A stretch of DNA of 64,000 nt from Verrucomicrobia bacterium IMCC26134. GTDB taxonomy: Bacteria; Verrucomicrobiota; Verrucomicrobiia; Opitutales; Opitutaceae. The stretch spans positions 2,093,501 through 2,157,500 of the forward strand of contig CP011265.1 of assembly GCA_000972765.1 (NCBI GenBank), given 5' to 3'. Positions 17,484-26,448 of this stretch are shown one piece after another (position 1 is the stretch's first letter; each line of letters opens with the position of its first letter). The translations under genes and the position numbers were made by a program. The notes under the pieces were generated by a model. It worked only from the letters and a program-made list of their open reading frames with translations. It was not told the origin of the DNA and ran no database searches.

Positions 17484-18023
17484 ATGGCCAAATCATATCC
17501 CATGCGATCAACCGAATCGCCCCAAGTCACAAACGAGCCATCGGAAAGCCAACGCGCCATCCAGGCGCAGTGCATAGAAATCTTCGTGTCGGCGGCGGCG
17601 GTGCTGGGCGTTCCGCGCTCCATCGGTGAGATCTACGGAGTGATTTTTGCCGCGCCACGTCCGCTAACCTTTCAAGAGATTGTGGAGCGGTTGAACCTGA
17701 GCAAGGGTTCGGTGAGCCAGGGTTTGCGCGCACTACGAAGCCTGGGCGCAGTGCGCACGGCCTACGTGCCTGGAGATCGACGCGACTACTTTGAGCCCGA
17801 GACTGAGCTGCGCAATCTGGTGGCAGGGCTGCTAAGGGACAGGATCAATCCCCACCTGGAGCAAGCAAAAGACAGACTGACCCGGGTTCAACAGCAGGTC
17901 ACCGACGGAGGAGGATTAAACGCCGACGAGGCCGTGGTCTTGCGGGCCCGTCTGGCCAAACTGGAGAGCTGGCGGAAGAAAAGCGCCTTGTTTTTACCGC
18001 TTATAACGAAGGTGCTAGGGTAA
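17484..18023 (+). CDS. GbsR/MarR family transcriptional regulator
   Basis: 179 residues. The winged-helix domain spans about 25-100: RSIGEIYGVIFAAPRPLTFQEIVERLNLSKGSVSQGLRALRSLGAV, then the wing VRTAYVPGDRRDYFEPE. The C-terminal third is helical and probably serves dimerisation. Members of the GbsR subgroup regulate osmolyte genes in Bacillus, and many verrucomicrobial homologues sit at the head of polysaccharide clusters. Here it is the first gene of the right arm, 36 bp before the ABC permease, and divergent from the ligase-like gene, so it is the obvious local regulator. A palindrome sits just upstream. The effector is unknown. Confidence 0.92.
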   Translation: MAKSYPMRSTESPQVTNEPSESQRAIQAQCIEIFVSAAAVLGVPRSIGEIYGVIFAAPRPLTFQEIVERLNLSKGSVSQGLRALRSLGAVRTAYVPGDRRDYFEPETELRNLVAGLLRDRINPHLEQAKDRLTRVQQQVTDGGGLNADEAVVLRARLAKLESWRKKSALFLPLITKVLG

Positions 18024-18059
18024 CCTTGGCTCACCATTCCTCCAATTGCACCCAAATCT

Positions 18060-18914
18060 ATGAAATCCCTTGAACCAGTCGAACTGCGCATTCGTGCGCG
18101 TTCAGGATGGCTGTGGCTGGATTGGCGCGGCCTCGTCGCCTACCGCGACCTGATCGTCCTGCTGGTCCGGCGAGACTACGTCTCGAAATACAAGCAAACC
18201 ATCCTCGGCCCGGCTTGGGCGGTGGTGACGCCAATCATTACGGCCGTCGTATTTGGCTTTGTCTTCGGTCGGGTGCTCGGTGTCCAGACCGACGGCGTGC
18301 CGCCTTCGCTCTTTTACCTGTGCGGCTTGCTGGGGTGGAACTATTTCAATCAGACTCTGACCGCCACCAGCAACACCCTCAGGGGCAACTATGCGATCTT
18401 CAGCAAAGTGTATTTTCCCCGGCTCGTGACACCGCTCGCGACCGCACTGTCCAACCTCGCATCGTCCGGGGTGCAGTTGCTCACCTTCGGCGTGATCTAC
18501 GCCGTGGCGATCGGAGCGAACACCGGAATGACGGCGCGCCCCACCTGGGCCGCGTTCACCTTGCCCTTGCTCTTTGTGCACCTCGCTTCGCTCGCCCTCG
18601 GTGGCGGACTGCTCCTTTCAGCGGTGACCGCAAAGTATCGGGATTTTCAACAAGTGGCCCCCTTCCTCCTCAACCTGCTTCTCTATGTCACTCCGGTGAT
18701 TTATCCCATGTCGCAGATACCTGAAAAATGGCGCTGGCTGGCGGCGATCAACCCGGTGTCGCCGGTGATCGAGGCCTTCCGCGCCGTGCTGCTGGGCACG
18801 TCCAGCTTCGACCCCGCGCACTACGCGCTCTCCGTCGTGGTCAGCGCCGCAGTGCTCGTGATCGGCGTAGGCTATTATCAACGGCTCGCGAGGGATTTTG
18901 TGGATTACGCCTGA
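18060..18914 (+). CDS. ABC-2 polysaccharide export permease (Wzm-like)
   Basis: 284 residues with six predicted membrane helices in the ABC-2 arrangement. The characteristic N-terminal amphipathic segment RDLIVLLVRRDYVSKYKQTILGPAWAVVTPI is followed by FYLCGLLGWNYFNQTL, and later by TPVIYPMSQIPEKWRWLAAINPVSPVIEAFRAVLLG. It exports completed lipid-linked polysaccharide across the inner membrane together with the ATPase encoded next. The 64 bp to the ATPase start contain no other gene. In classical ABC-dependent systems chain growth finishes in the cytoplasm, which makes the Wzc-like and polymerase-like genes in the same locus noteworthy. Confidence 0.96.
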   Translation: MKSLEPVELRIRARSGWLWLDWRGLVAYRDLIVLLVRRDYVSKYKQTILGPAWAVVTPIITAVVFGFVFGRVLGVQTDGVPPSLFYLCGLLGWNYFNQTLTATSNTLRGNYAIFSKVYFPRLVTPLATALSNLASSGVQLLTFGVIYAVAIGANTGMTARPTWAAFTLPLLFVHLASLALGGGLLLSAVTAKYRDFQQVAPFLLNLLLYVTPVIYPMSQIPEKWRWLAAINPVSPVIEAFRAVLLGTSSFDPAHYALSVVVSAAVLVIGVGYYQRLARDFVDYA

Positions 18915-18978
18915 GCCCGTCCCGCACCTTCCTTTAAATCGCCAAGCCTCGCAGCCGCCCTCTCCTCCAAATCTATCC

Positions 18979-20253
18979 ATGGCCCGCCCAATTATCGAAG
19001 TTTCCGGTCTCTCCAAACGCTACCAGCTCGGGGATTTCGGCTTCTCCAGTTTCCGCGAGGAAGCGGAAAAATGGCTGCGACGCCTGCGCAAGACTCCCGA
19101 GGCGGAGCCAGGTGGCGCCGCTTCCAAAAGCGACGAATTCTGGGCCCTGCGCGACGTGTCGTTCAATGTCCAGCCCGGCGAGGTGGTAGGCATCATCGGC
19201 CGAAATGGCGCGGGCAAGAGCACCCTCCTCAAACTGCTCAGCCGCATCACCGAACCCACCTCCGGCGAAATCATACTGCGTGGCCGCGTGGCGAGCCTGC
19301 TTGAGGTCGGCACGGGGTTTCACCCCGAGCTCAGCGGACGTGAAAACATCTTTCTGAACGGTGCCATACTCGGAATGAAACACGCAGAGATCTCCTCAAA
19401 ATTCGATGAGATCGTGGCCTTCGCGGAGATAGAACAGTTCATCGACACCCCGGTGAAACGCTACTCCAGCGGCATGTATGTGCGCCTGGCCTTCGCCGTG
19501 GCCGCCCATCTGGAGCCTGAAATCTTGATCGTGGACGAGGTGCTCGCCGTGGGTGACGTCCAGTTTCAAAAAAAATGCATGGGAAAGATGCAAGATGTGG
19601 CCCGGAAAACCGGTCGCACCGTTCTGTTTGTGAGTCACAACATGGACGCGATCGCCCGCCTTTGCCCCCGCTGTATCTTGCTTTCCGGTGGCCAAGTGGC
19701 TTTTGCCGGAGAAACCACACACGCCGTCGACATCTACCAGAATGGCACTTCCTCCGGTCGCGATACCCAGATGGAAACATGGACTCCCCTTCCCGCTCCG
19801 AGCGGTGGCGAGTCCCCCGCTTCGTTTAGCCGGTTTCGCCTGCGCAACCTGACGAGACCGACGGCAGTCACCGTTCGCACCGGCGAACGCCTCGCAATCG
19901 ATTTGGAGGTGGAGTGCAGTCAACCGATCTCCGTCTCAAATCTGGCGGTCATGCTGAGCACGCCGGCGGGAGTGCGGCTTATCAACGCCGACACCGGCAA
20001 GCTCGGCCAGCAGCTTTCGCTACGCAAGGGACTCCAGCAATTCACCCTTCAGCTTGAACAACTCCCCCTTTCAGTCGGCGACTACTGCCTTAATTTCTAT
20101 CTGGCCAACACCCGATCGAGGCAGGTCTTCCATTCCGTCACGGAACAGAATCTCCTGCGCATAAGCCCCTCGGTGCGGATCGGTCCGGTTGATATCCCGG
20201 AGGTTGACGGCCTGCTAGACGTGCCGTTCTCAGTGGACCCCATCTCAGCTTAA
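18979..20253 (+). CDS. ABC polysaccharide export ATPase with C-terminal carbohydrate-binding domain (Wzt-like)
   Basis: 424 residues from the ATG at 18979 (MARPIIEVSGLSKRYQ); a longer frame begins upstream with non-homologous sequence. The nucleotide-binding domain has Walker A GRNGAGKSTLL (about 73), the signature YSSGMYVRLAFA (about 161, the variant typical of Wzt/TagH proteins), Walker B ILIVDE (about 182) and the switch His in FVSHNMD. Residues about 285-424 form a separate beta-sandwich like the Wzt C-terminal domain (SRFRLRNLTRPTAVTVRTGE, LSVGDYCLNFYLAN), which in known cases recognises the modified non-reducing end of the exported glycan. Such recognition implies a specific terminal cap added by enzymes of this cluster. 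Confidence 0.96.
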   Translation: MARPIIEVSGLSKRYQLGDFGFSSFREEAEKWLRRLRKTPEAEPGGAASKSDEFWALRDVSFNVQPGEVVGIIGRNGAGKSTLLKLLSRITEPTSGEIILRGRVASLLEVGTGFHPELSGRENIFLNGAILGMKHAEISSKFDEIVAFAEIEQFIDTPVKRYSSGMYVRLAFAVAAHLEPEILIVDEVLAVGDVQFQKKCMGKMQDVARKTGRTVLFVSHNMDAIARLCPRCILLSGGQVAFAGETTHAVDIYQNGTSSGRDTQMETWTPLPAPSGGESPASFSRFRLRNLTRPTAVTVRTGERLAIDLEVECSQPISVSNLAVMLSTPAGVRLINADTGKLGQQLSLRKGLQQFTLQLEQLPLSVGDYCLNFYLANTRSRQVFHSVTEQNLLRISPSVRIGPVDIPEVDGLLDVPFSVDPISA

Positions 20254-20266
20254 CCGCCCGTCACCC

Positions 20267-21187
20267 ATGCCACGGCTTTCAATCATCGTTTGCACCCATA
20301 ATCCAAATCTGACGAATTTGGATCGCACACTCGCCGCTCTGCAGGCGCAAGACCTGGCCGTTGAACAGTGGGAGTTGATCGTCATCGACAACGCCTCGGC
20401 CCTCCCACTCGCCCCGCGCATCGACTTGCAGTGGCATCGTCAGGCCCGGGTCTGCCGCGAGGAAACGTTGGGGCTTATTCACGCTCGGCTCCACGGCATG
20501 AGAGTCGCCAGCGGCGAACTCATCGTTTTCGTCGACGACGATAACTTGCTCGCCTCCGACTACCTTTCCAAAACGGTCGCAATCGCGGATACGCGGCCTT
20601 GGCTGGGCGCTTGGGGAGCCACCATCCGCGGCGAATTCGCCTCCAAGCCGCCAGATTGGATTCAGCCTTATCTTTATGGACTGGCCGTCCGCGAAATCAT
20701 GCGCGAACGCTGGCAAAATCTGCCCGCGCCATCCTCCGCTGTGCCTGCCGGCGCTGGGATGACCCTGCGTCGCAGCGTCTGTCATCGATACCTGGACGTC
20801 TGCAACACTGACCCCCGCCGTTTAAAACTTGGCCGCAGCGGACAAGCCCTGAGTTCGGGCGAGGATGTCGATATCGCGTTGACCGCAACGGATCTTGGCC
20901 TGGGCTTCGGCATTTTTCCCGAGCTCCGACTGACCCACCTCATACCGGCCAACCGTCTTGAAATTGGCTATGTCTCACGGCTCATGGAAAGCATCGAGCA
21001 AAGCCATCATCTCCTCCTCTATCTGCGCGACGCCAGTTACCGTCCACCGGGCCACTTCGGAGAAGACCTGCTCATCCGCTGGCGTATGCGTCACATGTCT
21101 CCCGAACGGCGATTGATCGAACGATCCATCGCACGAGGCCGGCGCAATGCCCTCCGCGCCATCAAGGAGCTCGCTCGCACCCCATGA
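20267..21187 (+). CDS. glycosyltransferase family 2 (GT-A)
   Basis: 306 residues. The GT-A nucleotide-binding start RLSIIVCTHNPNLTNLDRTL and the metal-binding acidic motif VFVDDDN (about 88-94) are present. The acceptor-side region has SGEDVDIALTATDLGLGFG with the catalytic ED pair at about 202. It transfers a sugar from a nucleotide sugar to the growing chain on the cytoplasmic face; donor and linkage cannot be read from sequence. It starts 14 bp after the Wzt-like gene, and its stop overlaps the next start by ATGA. Confidence 0.92.
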   Translation: MPRLSIIVCTHNPNLTNLDRTLAALQAQDLAVEQWELIVIDNASALPLAPRIDLQWHRQARVCREETLGLIHARLHGMRVASGELIVFVDDDNLLASDYLSKTVAIADTRPWLGAWGATIRGEFASKPPDWIQPYLYGLAVREIMRERWQNLPAPSSAVPAGAGMTLRRSVCHRYLDVCNTDPRRLKLGRSGQALSSGEDVDIALTATDLGLGFGIFPELRLTHLIPANRLEIGYVSRLMESIEQSHHLLLYLRDASYRPPGHFGEDLLIRWRMRHMSPERRLIERSIARGRRNALRAIKELARTP

Positions 21188-22341
21188 CCTCGAAAAAGCG
21201 TCCCCGCATTGCCTTCGTCTCCCTGCTCGATAACGGGAGCTGGGGCGCGAGCGAATACCTTTGGAGCGAGACCGCGCGTCTTCTGGTGAAAAACGGCCAC
21301 GAGGTCATCGCCTGCATCCACGGGGGTGCAAAACGGCCACCGCCCCTGGATCGACTCTCGCTCGACTGCGTCTCCTTGATCGAACGGTTTCCGCCACGCG
21401 GCGCCCGCCTGCGTGACTTCGTTAACCAGCTCCGCCACCCGGGTCGCGTGGACACGATGCAAGCCCAAGCCATCGGCCGCGTTCTCCGTCACCAGCCCGA
21501 CCTCGTCTTGATTTCCTGCACATGGGCGACAAATCCCGGCCTGGCCGGTTGGTGTGAACATCTCCAGACCGCCGGCATACGCTATGCCGTATTAATCCAC
21601 ACCCACGTCGGCCATTGGTGGCCGCTCGAACCCAGTGCCACGCGGCTGGGCAATGCTCTCGCCAAGGCCGAATCAGTTTACTTCGTGTCCGAAGACAACC
21701 GCGAGATGCTCGTCCGCCAACTCGGCCTGCCCGTCGCACGCACCTCCGTCGTGCGTAACCCCCTCGCGATCGACCGCGATACCGCGCCCCCCTGGCCGTC
21801 CGGCCCCGAGGCTCGCCTCGCCTGCGTCGGACGACTCGATCCAGCCCAAAAGGGTCAGGATATTTTGCTGGCCTGCCTACACGATGCCCGTTGGCGCGAC
21901 CGTTCCGTCACGGTCGGTTTTTTCGGCGAAGGCCCAGCCCGTGATCGTCTGGGCGAACTGGCCACAGGCCTCCGAGATGGCCTCGTCACCTTTCACGGAC
22001 ACGTGGATCGCCCCGCCTCCATTTGGGAAACCCACCACCTTCTTGTGTTCCCGTCCCGCTTCGAGGGCCTGGGCCTCGTCGTAGCCGAAGCGCAACTGTG
22101 CGGACGTCCGGTGCTCATCACCGACTGCGCGGCACGCGAGCTGGTCATCGACGGAGAGACCGGCTTCATCGCCGCTTCGGCGACCGTCCCCGCCCTTCAA
22201 GCCGCCCTTGACCGCGCCTGGTCCCGACGAGCCGACTGGCCGCAGATGGGCGCCGCCGCCCGACAGCACATGCTAAAACTGCTCCCCCCCGACCCGGTCG
22301 GCGACTTTGCCCAAGCCTTGCGGACGCTCTGTGCTTCATAA
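21184..22341 (+). CDS. glycosyltransferase family 4-like (GT-B)
   Basis: 385 residues with two Rossmann-like halves. The N-terminal part begins RIAFVSLLDNGSWGASEYLW, with the glycine-rich acceptor loop. The C-terminal GT4 domain shows LACVGRLDPAQKGQDILL and the E-X7-E signature in PSRFEGLGLVVAEAQ (about 290-304), which binds the donor nucleotide sugar. Retaining mechanism expected from family. It overlaps the preceding gene by four bases and its own 3' end overlaps the next frame. Confidence 0.92.
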   Translation: MTSKKRPRIAFVSLLDNGSWGASEYLWSETARLLVKNGHEVIACIHGGAKRPPPLDRLSLDCVSLIERFPPRGARLRDFVNQLRHPGRVDTMQAQAIGRVLRHQPDLVLISCTWATNPGLAGWCEHLQTAGIRYAVLIHTHVGHWWPLEPSATRLGNALAKAESVYFVSEDNREMLVRQLGLPVARTSVVRNPLAIDRDTAPPWPSGPEARLACVGRLDPAQKGQDILLACLHDARWRDRSVTVGFFGEGPARDRLGELATGLRDGLVTFHGHVDRPASIWETHHLLVFPSRFEGLGLVVAEAQLCGRPVLITDCAARELVIDGETGFIAASATVPALQAALDRAWSRRADWPQMGAAARQHMLKLLPPDPVGDFAQALRTLCAS

Positions 22342-23659
22342 GCCAGCGCTCGCTCACATAATTCCCCGCACAGGAGTCGATTTTCCAGCCGTTGATCCCT
22401 CTTCGATTTTGAAGATTTCCTACGTTAACAACCACTACCAGCTCGGCGGCGCGGAGACCGTCGTGCGGCAGCTGCACGAGGGCGCGCTGGCCGCCGGACA
22501 CGACTCGCGTCTGCACGTCACCGAAGGCAAGACGTGGCCCCTCGCGCCGGGACTGCGTCCGTTGTATCCTCGCTTGCTCGCGCGACTGGAACACTCCCGA
22601 GCGCACGATCTCGTGCAACGCCTGACCCCTCGTTGGACGTGGACAGATCGCGCGTTCCGTCAGCTTGCAAGCGGCGATGCCGACCTCGTCCACGTGCATA
22701 GTTTCCACGGACTCTACGCGTCCCTTGAAAGCTTCGCGGTCGTGGCCCGCGCCAAACCGCTGCTGTGGACCTTCCACCGCTTCTGGGGAATCACCGGCGG
22801 GTGCGACCATCCCTTTGGCTGCGAGCGCTACCAGACCGGTTGCGGTGACTGTCCACAAGTGGGCCGCTTCGCCGTCGGTCCCGTGGATCGCACTGCCTCC
22901 GAGTGGAACCAAAAACGCACCCACCTCGCGCCATTGCCCTTGCACATCATTTCACCATCCCGACATCTCGCCCAGCGAGTGAAGTCGAGCGTGTTAGGTC
23001 GAGATTGGACGGTCCACATCATCCCCAACGGCGTCGATCCGGCATCCTTCACGGGCGCGCGAAAACGCTCACCTGCCCTGCGCCAAGAACTCGGTCTGCA
23101 CCCTGAGAAACGCGTCGTCCTCGTCGCGTGCCGTGATTTCAAGGATCCCATCAAGGGCTTCCCGACCATCGAGCGCGCCCTGGCCTCGTGTGTCTGGCCT
23201 GGTTTGCAAGTGGTGCTCGCAGGCGAAAACGCCGCCTGGGCCCGTGCCCGCCTGCCGAGCGAACTCGCGGTCGTGAACCACGGCTATGTGCGCGAGCGAG
23301 ATCGCATGGCTACCCTCTGCGAGGCCGCTGATTTTTTCCTCTTCGCCTCGGACGGCGAAAACTTCCCTTGCATCGTCATCGAGGCAATGGCCGCCGAATG
23401 CGTGGTGGTAAGCTCTCCGGTGGATGGTGTTATGGAGCAAGTCGAGGACGGCGTCACCGGTCTTATCGCGCCCGACGCCTCGGCAGAATCACTCGGCAGA
23501 TTGCTGGCCAGCGCACTCAGCTTATCCCAAGAGCGGCAACAGGCCCTGGGCGCCGCCGCCCGCCGGCGTGTTGAAACGGAGTTTAGCGAAGACCGGATGA
23601 TCGAGGCCCATCTCAAACTCTACGCCCGACTCATTCGCGAACAACAGCTAGGCCGATGA
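22307..23659 (+). CDS. glycosyltransferase family 4-like (GT-B), WcaC-like architecture
   Basis: 450 residues if started at the ATG at 22307, which overlaps the upstream gene by 35 bases. Homologous sequence begins only at ILKISYVNNHYQLGGAETVVRQL, so a TTG start at 22409 is a reasonable alternative. The region FHRFWGITGGCDHPFGCERYQTGCGDCPQ holds a Cys cluster found in a subgroup of GT4 enzymes of EPS clusters. The donor site has VVLVACRDFKDPIKGF and the E-X7-E in ASDGENFPCIVIEAMA (about 348-363). It ends with an ATGA overlap into the next gene. Likely adds one sugar of the repeat unit. Confidence 0.9.
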   Translation: MPKPCGRSVLHKPALAHIIPRTGVDFPAVDPSSILKISYVNNHYQLGGAETVVRQLHEGALAAGHDSRLHVTEGKTWPLAPGLRPLYPRLLARLEHSRAHDLVQRLTPRWTWTDRAFRQLASGDADLVHVHSFHGLYASLESFAVVARAKPLLWTFHRFWGITGGCDHPFGCERYQTGCGDCPQVGRFAVGPVDRTASEWNQKRTHLAPLPLHIISPSRHLAQRVKSSVLGRDWTVHIIPNGVDPASFTGARKRSPALRQELGLHPEKRVVLVACRDFKDPIKGFPTIERALASCVWPGLQVVLAGENAAWARARLPSELAVVNHGYVRERDRMATLCEAADFFLFASDGENFPCIVIEAMAAECVVVSSPVDGVMEQVEDGVTGLIAPDASAESLGRLLASALSLSQERQQALGAAARRRVETEFSEDRMIEAHLKLYARLIREQQLGR

Positions 23660-24519
23660 CCCCGACGTCCTCCTCAACACCGCACATCGTCGGTTTCGTG
23701 CCGGCCTACAATGCCGCCGCCACCGTGGCGAACGCGGTGCACAGTCTGCGTGCGCAATCACCGACCGCCCTTGAGGTGCTGGTGATCGATGACGCCTCCA
23801 CCGACGGCACCGCAGAAGCCGCCATCTCAGCCGGTGCCCGTGTCGAACGCCTGAAAACCAACTCGGGACGCGGTGCGGTGCGGGCCCTGAGCATGGAGCG
23901 ACTGCACGCCGACTTCATCGTCAGTTTGGACGCGGGCAACCGTGTGGGGCCTGACTTCGTCGCCCGCGCCCTGCCCTGCTTCGCCGACCCCAAAGTGGCG
24001 GCAGTCGTCGGCGCCTGGCACGATCCCGGCGCGACCGCCTGCGCCTCACCCAATCTCGCCCGCCGCTGGCGCGCACGGCACCTGTTTAAAATTGAGCGGC
24101 AGCCCATGGCTGGCGAAGCGCGCAACCTCGCCACGCATGGCTGTATTTTAAGGCGCGCGGCCGTGCTCGATGCCGGCAACTTCGACCCCCGACTCCGCCA
24201 CACCGAGGATGCCATGCTCGGCTGGATACTCCAGCAACGCGGTTGGCGCATCGTCACTTGCAGCCAGGCGAACGTTGAACCGCAGACCGAAGACAGCTTA
24301 GTCGCCCTGGCCGAACGTTATTGGCGTTGGCACACCGGCACCCGTGAAAGATGGTCGCCCGGCCGTTATATCGACATGATAAAAAACTCCCTCCGGATCA
24401 TGGCTCCGCTAGATCTGAACGCACGTGATTTTCCCGCGCTGCTCTTCACGCTTTTAATCCCGCACTGGATCACCGTGCTCACGCTCGCACGCAACCTCGC
24501 TGGAAAGGTCCAAAAATGA
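23656..24519 (+). CDS. glycosyltransferase family 2
   Basis: 287 residues. The GT-A core begins HIVGFVPAYNAAATVANAV, followed by LVIDDASTDGTAEAA (about 40-55) and the metal motif variant SLDAGNRVGPDF (about 94). The RHTEDAMLGWILQQRGWRI region gives the catalytic ED. C-terminal residues about 240-285 include a hydrophobic stretch (LLFTLLIPHWITVLTLA) that may associate with the membrane. It is coupled by ATGA overlaps to both neighbours. Confidence 0.9.
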   Translation: MTPTSSSTPHIVGFVPAYNAAATVANAVHSLRAQSPTALEVLVIDDASTDGTAEAAISAGARVERLKTNSGRGAVRALSMERLHADFIVSLDAGNRVGPDFVARALPCFADPKVAAVVGAWHDPGATACASPNLARRWRARHLFKIERQPMAGEARNLATHGCILRRAAVLDAGNFDPRLRHTEDAMLGWILQQRGWRIVTCSQANVEPQTEDSLVALAERYWRWHTGTRERWSPGRYIDMIKNSLRIMAPLDLNARDFPALLFTLLIPHWITVLTLARNLAGKVQK

Positions 24520-25367
24520 AACTTTCTATTATCGTTCCTACCCATGAGCGGCCTGATGCCCTGCGCGCCTGCCTGGAGAGTATCTACGTGGCGATGGATT
24601 CTTCTCCGGGGTTCGATTACGAGATCATCGTCAGTGATGACGGCACGCGGACCCGCGCACAATCAATGCTCGGCGCCGATTTCCCCTTGGTGAAATGGAT
24701 AGCAGGCCCCCGCCGAGGCCCGGCCGCCAACCGCAACGCCGGGGCGGCGAGGGCAAGCGGAGAGGTGATAATCTTCCTGGACGACGACTGTCTGCCCACC
24801 CCCGGTCTGCTCTCGGCCTACGCGAACGCGTTCACCAACCCAGCGCTGCTCGCCGCCGAAGGGCGTATCCGCGCCGATCGCCCGCACATGCGCATGGACG
24901 AGGAAGCCCCAGTCAACGAACACGGCGATTGCTTCTGGAGCTGCAACATCGCACTTCGTCGCGAATTTTTCCTCACGATAGGCGGTTTCGACGAGCGCTT
25001 CCCGTCCGCCGCTATGGAAGACGTGGAACTGCGTGAACGAATCAAACGATTCGGCACCACCATTCTCTTTGTGCCAGAAGCACTCGTCATCCACCCCCTT
25101 CGTCGCACGGGCGGTTGGAAGGCCCTGCGCACGCGCGCACACGGACACGGGGTCTATGCGCTCATACCAGGCTGCCACCTCCCTCCACCCAGTTACCTGA
25201 GCGCGATCTGGGCAACGCTTCGCGTCCTGCGTCGGCGTTTCCTGCCCCGCTTCATCGAGCTGCGCGGACGTGGCGCGCTACGTGCCAGCCTGAGCATCCT
25301 GCTCCCGCTTTTGTCCACTTATGAGATGAAAAAAGCTCTGCGCGCCTCCAAGTCACAAAAACCATGA
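24516..25367 (+). CDS. glycosyltransferase family 2
   Basis: 283 residues, a clear GT-A fold: KLSIIVPTHERPDALRACLE, IIVSDDGTRTRAQ (about 34-46), IFLDDDCLPTPGLL (DXD at about 88-92) and AAMEDVELRERIKRFG (catalytic acid region near 168). It belongs to the large GT2 group acting on lipid-linked oligosaccharides in the cytoplasm. Both ends overlap the adjacent genes by ATGA, so translation is probably coupled. The sugar transferred cannot be assigned. Confidence 0.92.
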   Translation: MKLSIIVPTHERPDALRACLESIYVAMDSSPGFDYEIIVSDDGTRTRAQSMLGADFPLVKWIAGPRRGPAANRNAGAARASGEVIIFLDDDCLPTPGLLSAYANAFTNPALLAAEGRIRADRPHMRMDEEAPVNEHGDCFWSCNIALRREFFLTIGGFDERFPSAAMEDVELRERIKRFGTTILFVPEALVIHPLRRTGGWKALRTRAHGHGVYALIPGCHLPPPSYLSAIWATLRVLRRRFLPRFIELRGRGALRASLSILLPLLSTYEMKKALRASKSQKP

Positions 25368-26440
25368 ACCCACCGGCGCGCATCACATTGATCGCAGCCC
25401 GTTTGGACTCCGGAGGTGTGGCCGACCACGTAAACTCGCTCGCTCTCGCACTGAGAGCACGCGGTGCGACGGTAGCGGCTTTCGCCCGCGAAGATTACTC
25501 CGTTAAACCGCTTCGAGACGGTCACGAACCAGGAACCGGTCACTGGATCGGCCTGCATTTCGTGGCCTACGGTTGGGCAAAACACGGCATCCTCAGGCGA
25601 TCCGACATCGAGCAAATCCGAGAAGCCTGCGCCGGTCATCGCATCGTGATATATTTACACGAGCTCTGGATCGGCGCGGAGCTGGGCTCATCGGTCAAAC
25701 ATCGCTTGATTGGCGCCCTTCAACGGCGCGGCCTGCTTCGTTTACTTTCCGTTCTCCAACCCGCGCGGGTGCTCACCAGCAACCCGGTTTATCAGGCCAT
25801 GCTGGCCCGCGAGGGCATAGCCGCCACCCAACTCTCCTTGCCGGGAAACCTGCCCGTGCCCTCAGGGTCGGATCGCCGCGCTGCCCGCGAATGGCTGGCG
25901 ACCGCCGGGCTGGCCGAGGCACGTGCGCCCGCACTTGCAGCTGTCTTTGGTCTGATCCATCCGGAATGGGACGCCCGAGTCGCTATCGCCGACTGGCATG
26001 CACACGCCGAGCGCAATAAAAGATCGCCCGCTGTCCTCGCTCTGGGTCGGCACGGCGCCGCCGGATCGCGCAAACTGGCCGCGCTACGGGAACACATTCC
26101 GAACCTGCGTGTGATCTGCGCCGGCGAACAACCGGCGCCCCTGCTTGCCGGCCTTCTCGCCGAATGTTCGCTCGGGCTCGCCACCTCGCCCTGGTCTTTG
26201 ATCGGGAAGAGCGGCACCGCCGCCGCGTTCCTGGAGGCCGGCCTTCCCGTGATCGTGACTCGCGACGACTGGCACTGGCGCCCCGGCCCCACCCCGGCTC
26301 CGGTCCCGCACCCTCGGCTTTGGAAATGGACTGCCTCCTCGCCCTTCGCGTGGGACCAGTTTCTGGCAACTCGCGACCGCCCTGCTCCGGGACTCGCACA
26401 AGTCACGGACACCTGGCTTCAACTCATCTCCGAACAGTGA
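25364..26440 (+). CDS. divergent GT-B-like glycosyltransferase, not assigned to a family
   Basis: 358 residues. It starts RITLIAARLDSGGVADHVNSLALAL, like the N-terminal Rossmann half of GT-B enzymes, and has a second half with LRVICAGEQPAPLLAGLLAECSLG and SGTAAAFLEAGLPVIV, where the final Glu matches the second Glu of the GT4 E-X7-E motif while the first is replaced (IGKSGTAAAFLE). The usual GRL..KG stretch is absent. From position it is a glycosyltransferase of this cluster, but with a weakened donor motif it may use an unusual donor or be a non-catalytic relative. It overlaps the preceding gene by ATGA. Confidence 0.75.
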   Translation: MNPPARITLIAARLDSGGVADHVNSLALALRARGATVAAFAREDYSVKPLRDGHEPGTGHWIGLHFVAYGWAKHGILRRSDIEQIREACAGHRIVIYLHELWIGAELGSSVKHRLIGALQRRGLLRLLSVLQPARVLTSNPVYQAMLAREGIAATQLSLPGNLPVPSGSDRRAAREWLATAGLAEARAPALAAVFGLIHPEWDARVAIADWHAHAERNKRSPAVLALGRHGAAGSRKLAALREHIPNLRVICAGEQPAPLLAGLLAECSLGLATSPWSLIGKSGTAAAFLEAGLPVIVTRDDWHWRPGPTPAPVPHPRLWKWTASSPFAWDQFLATRDRPAPGLAQVTDTWLQLISEQ

Positions 26441-26448
26441 TCCGGCCT

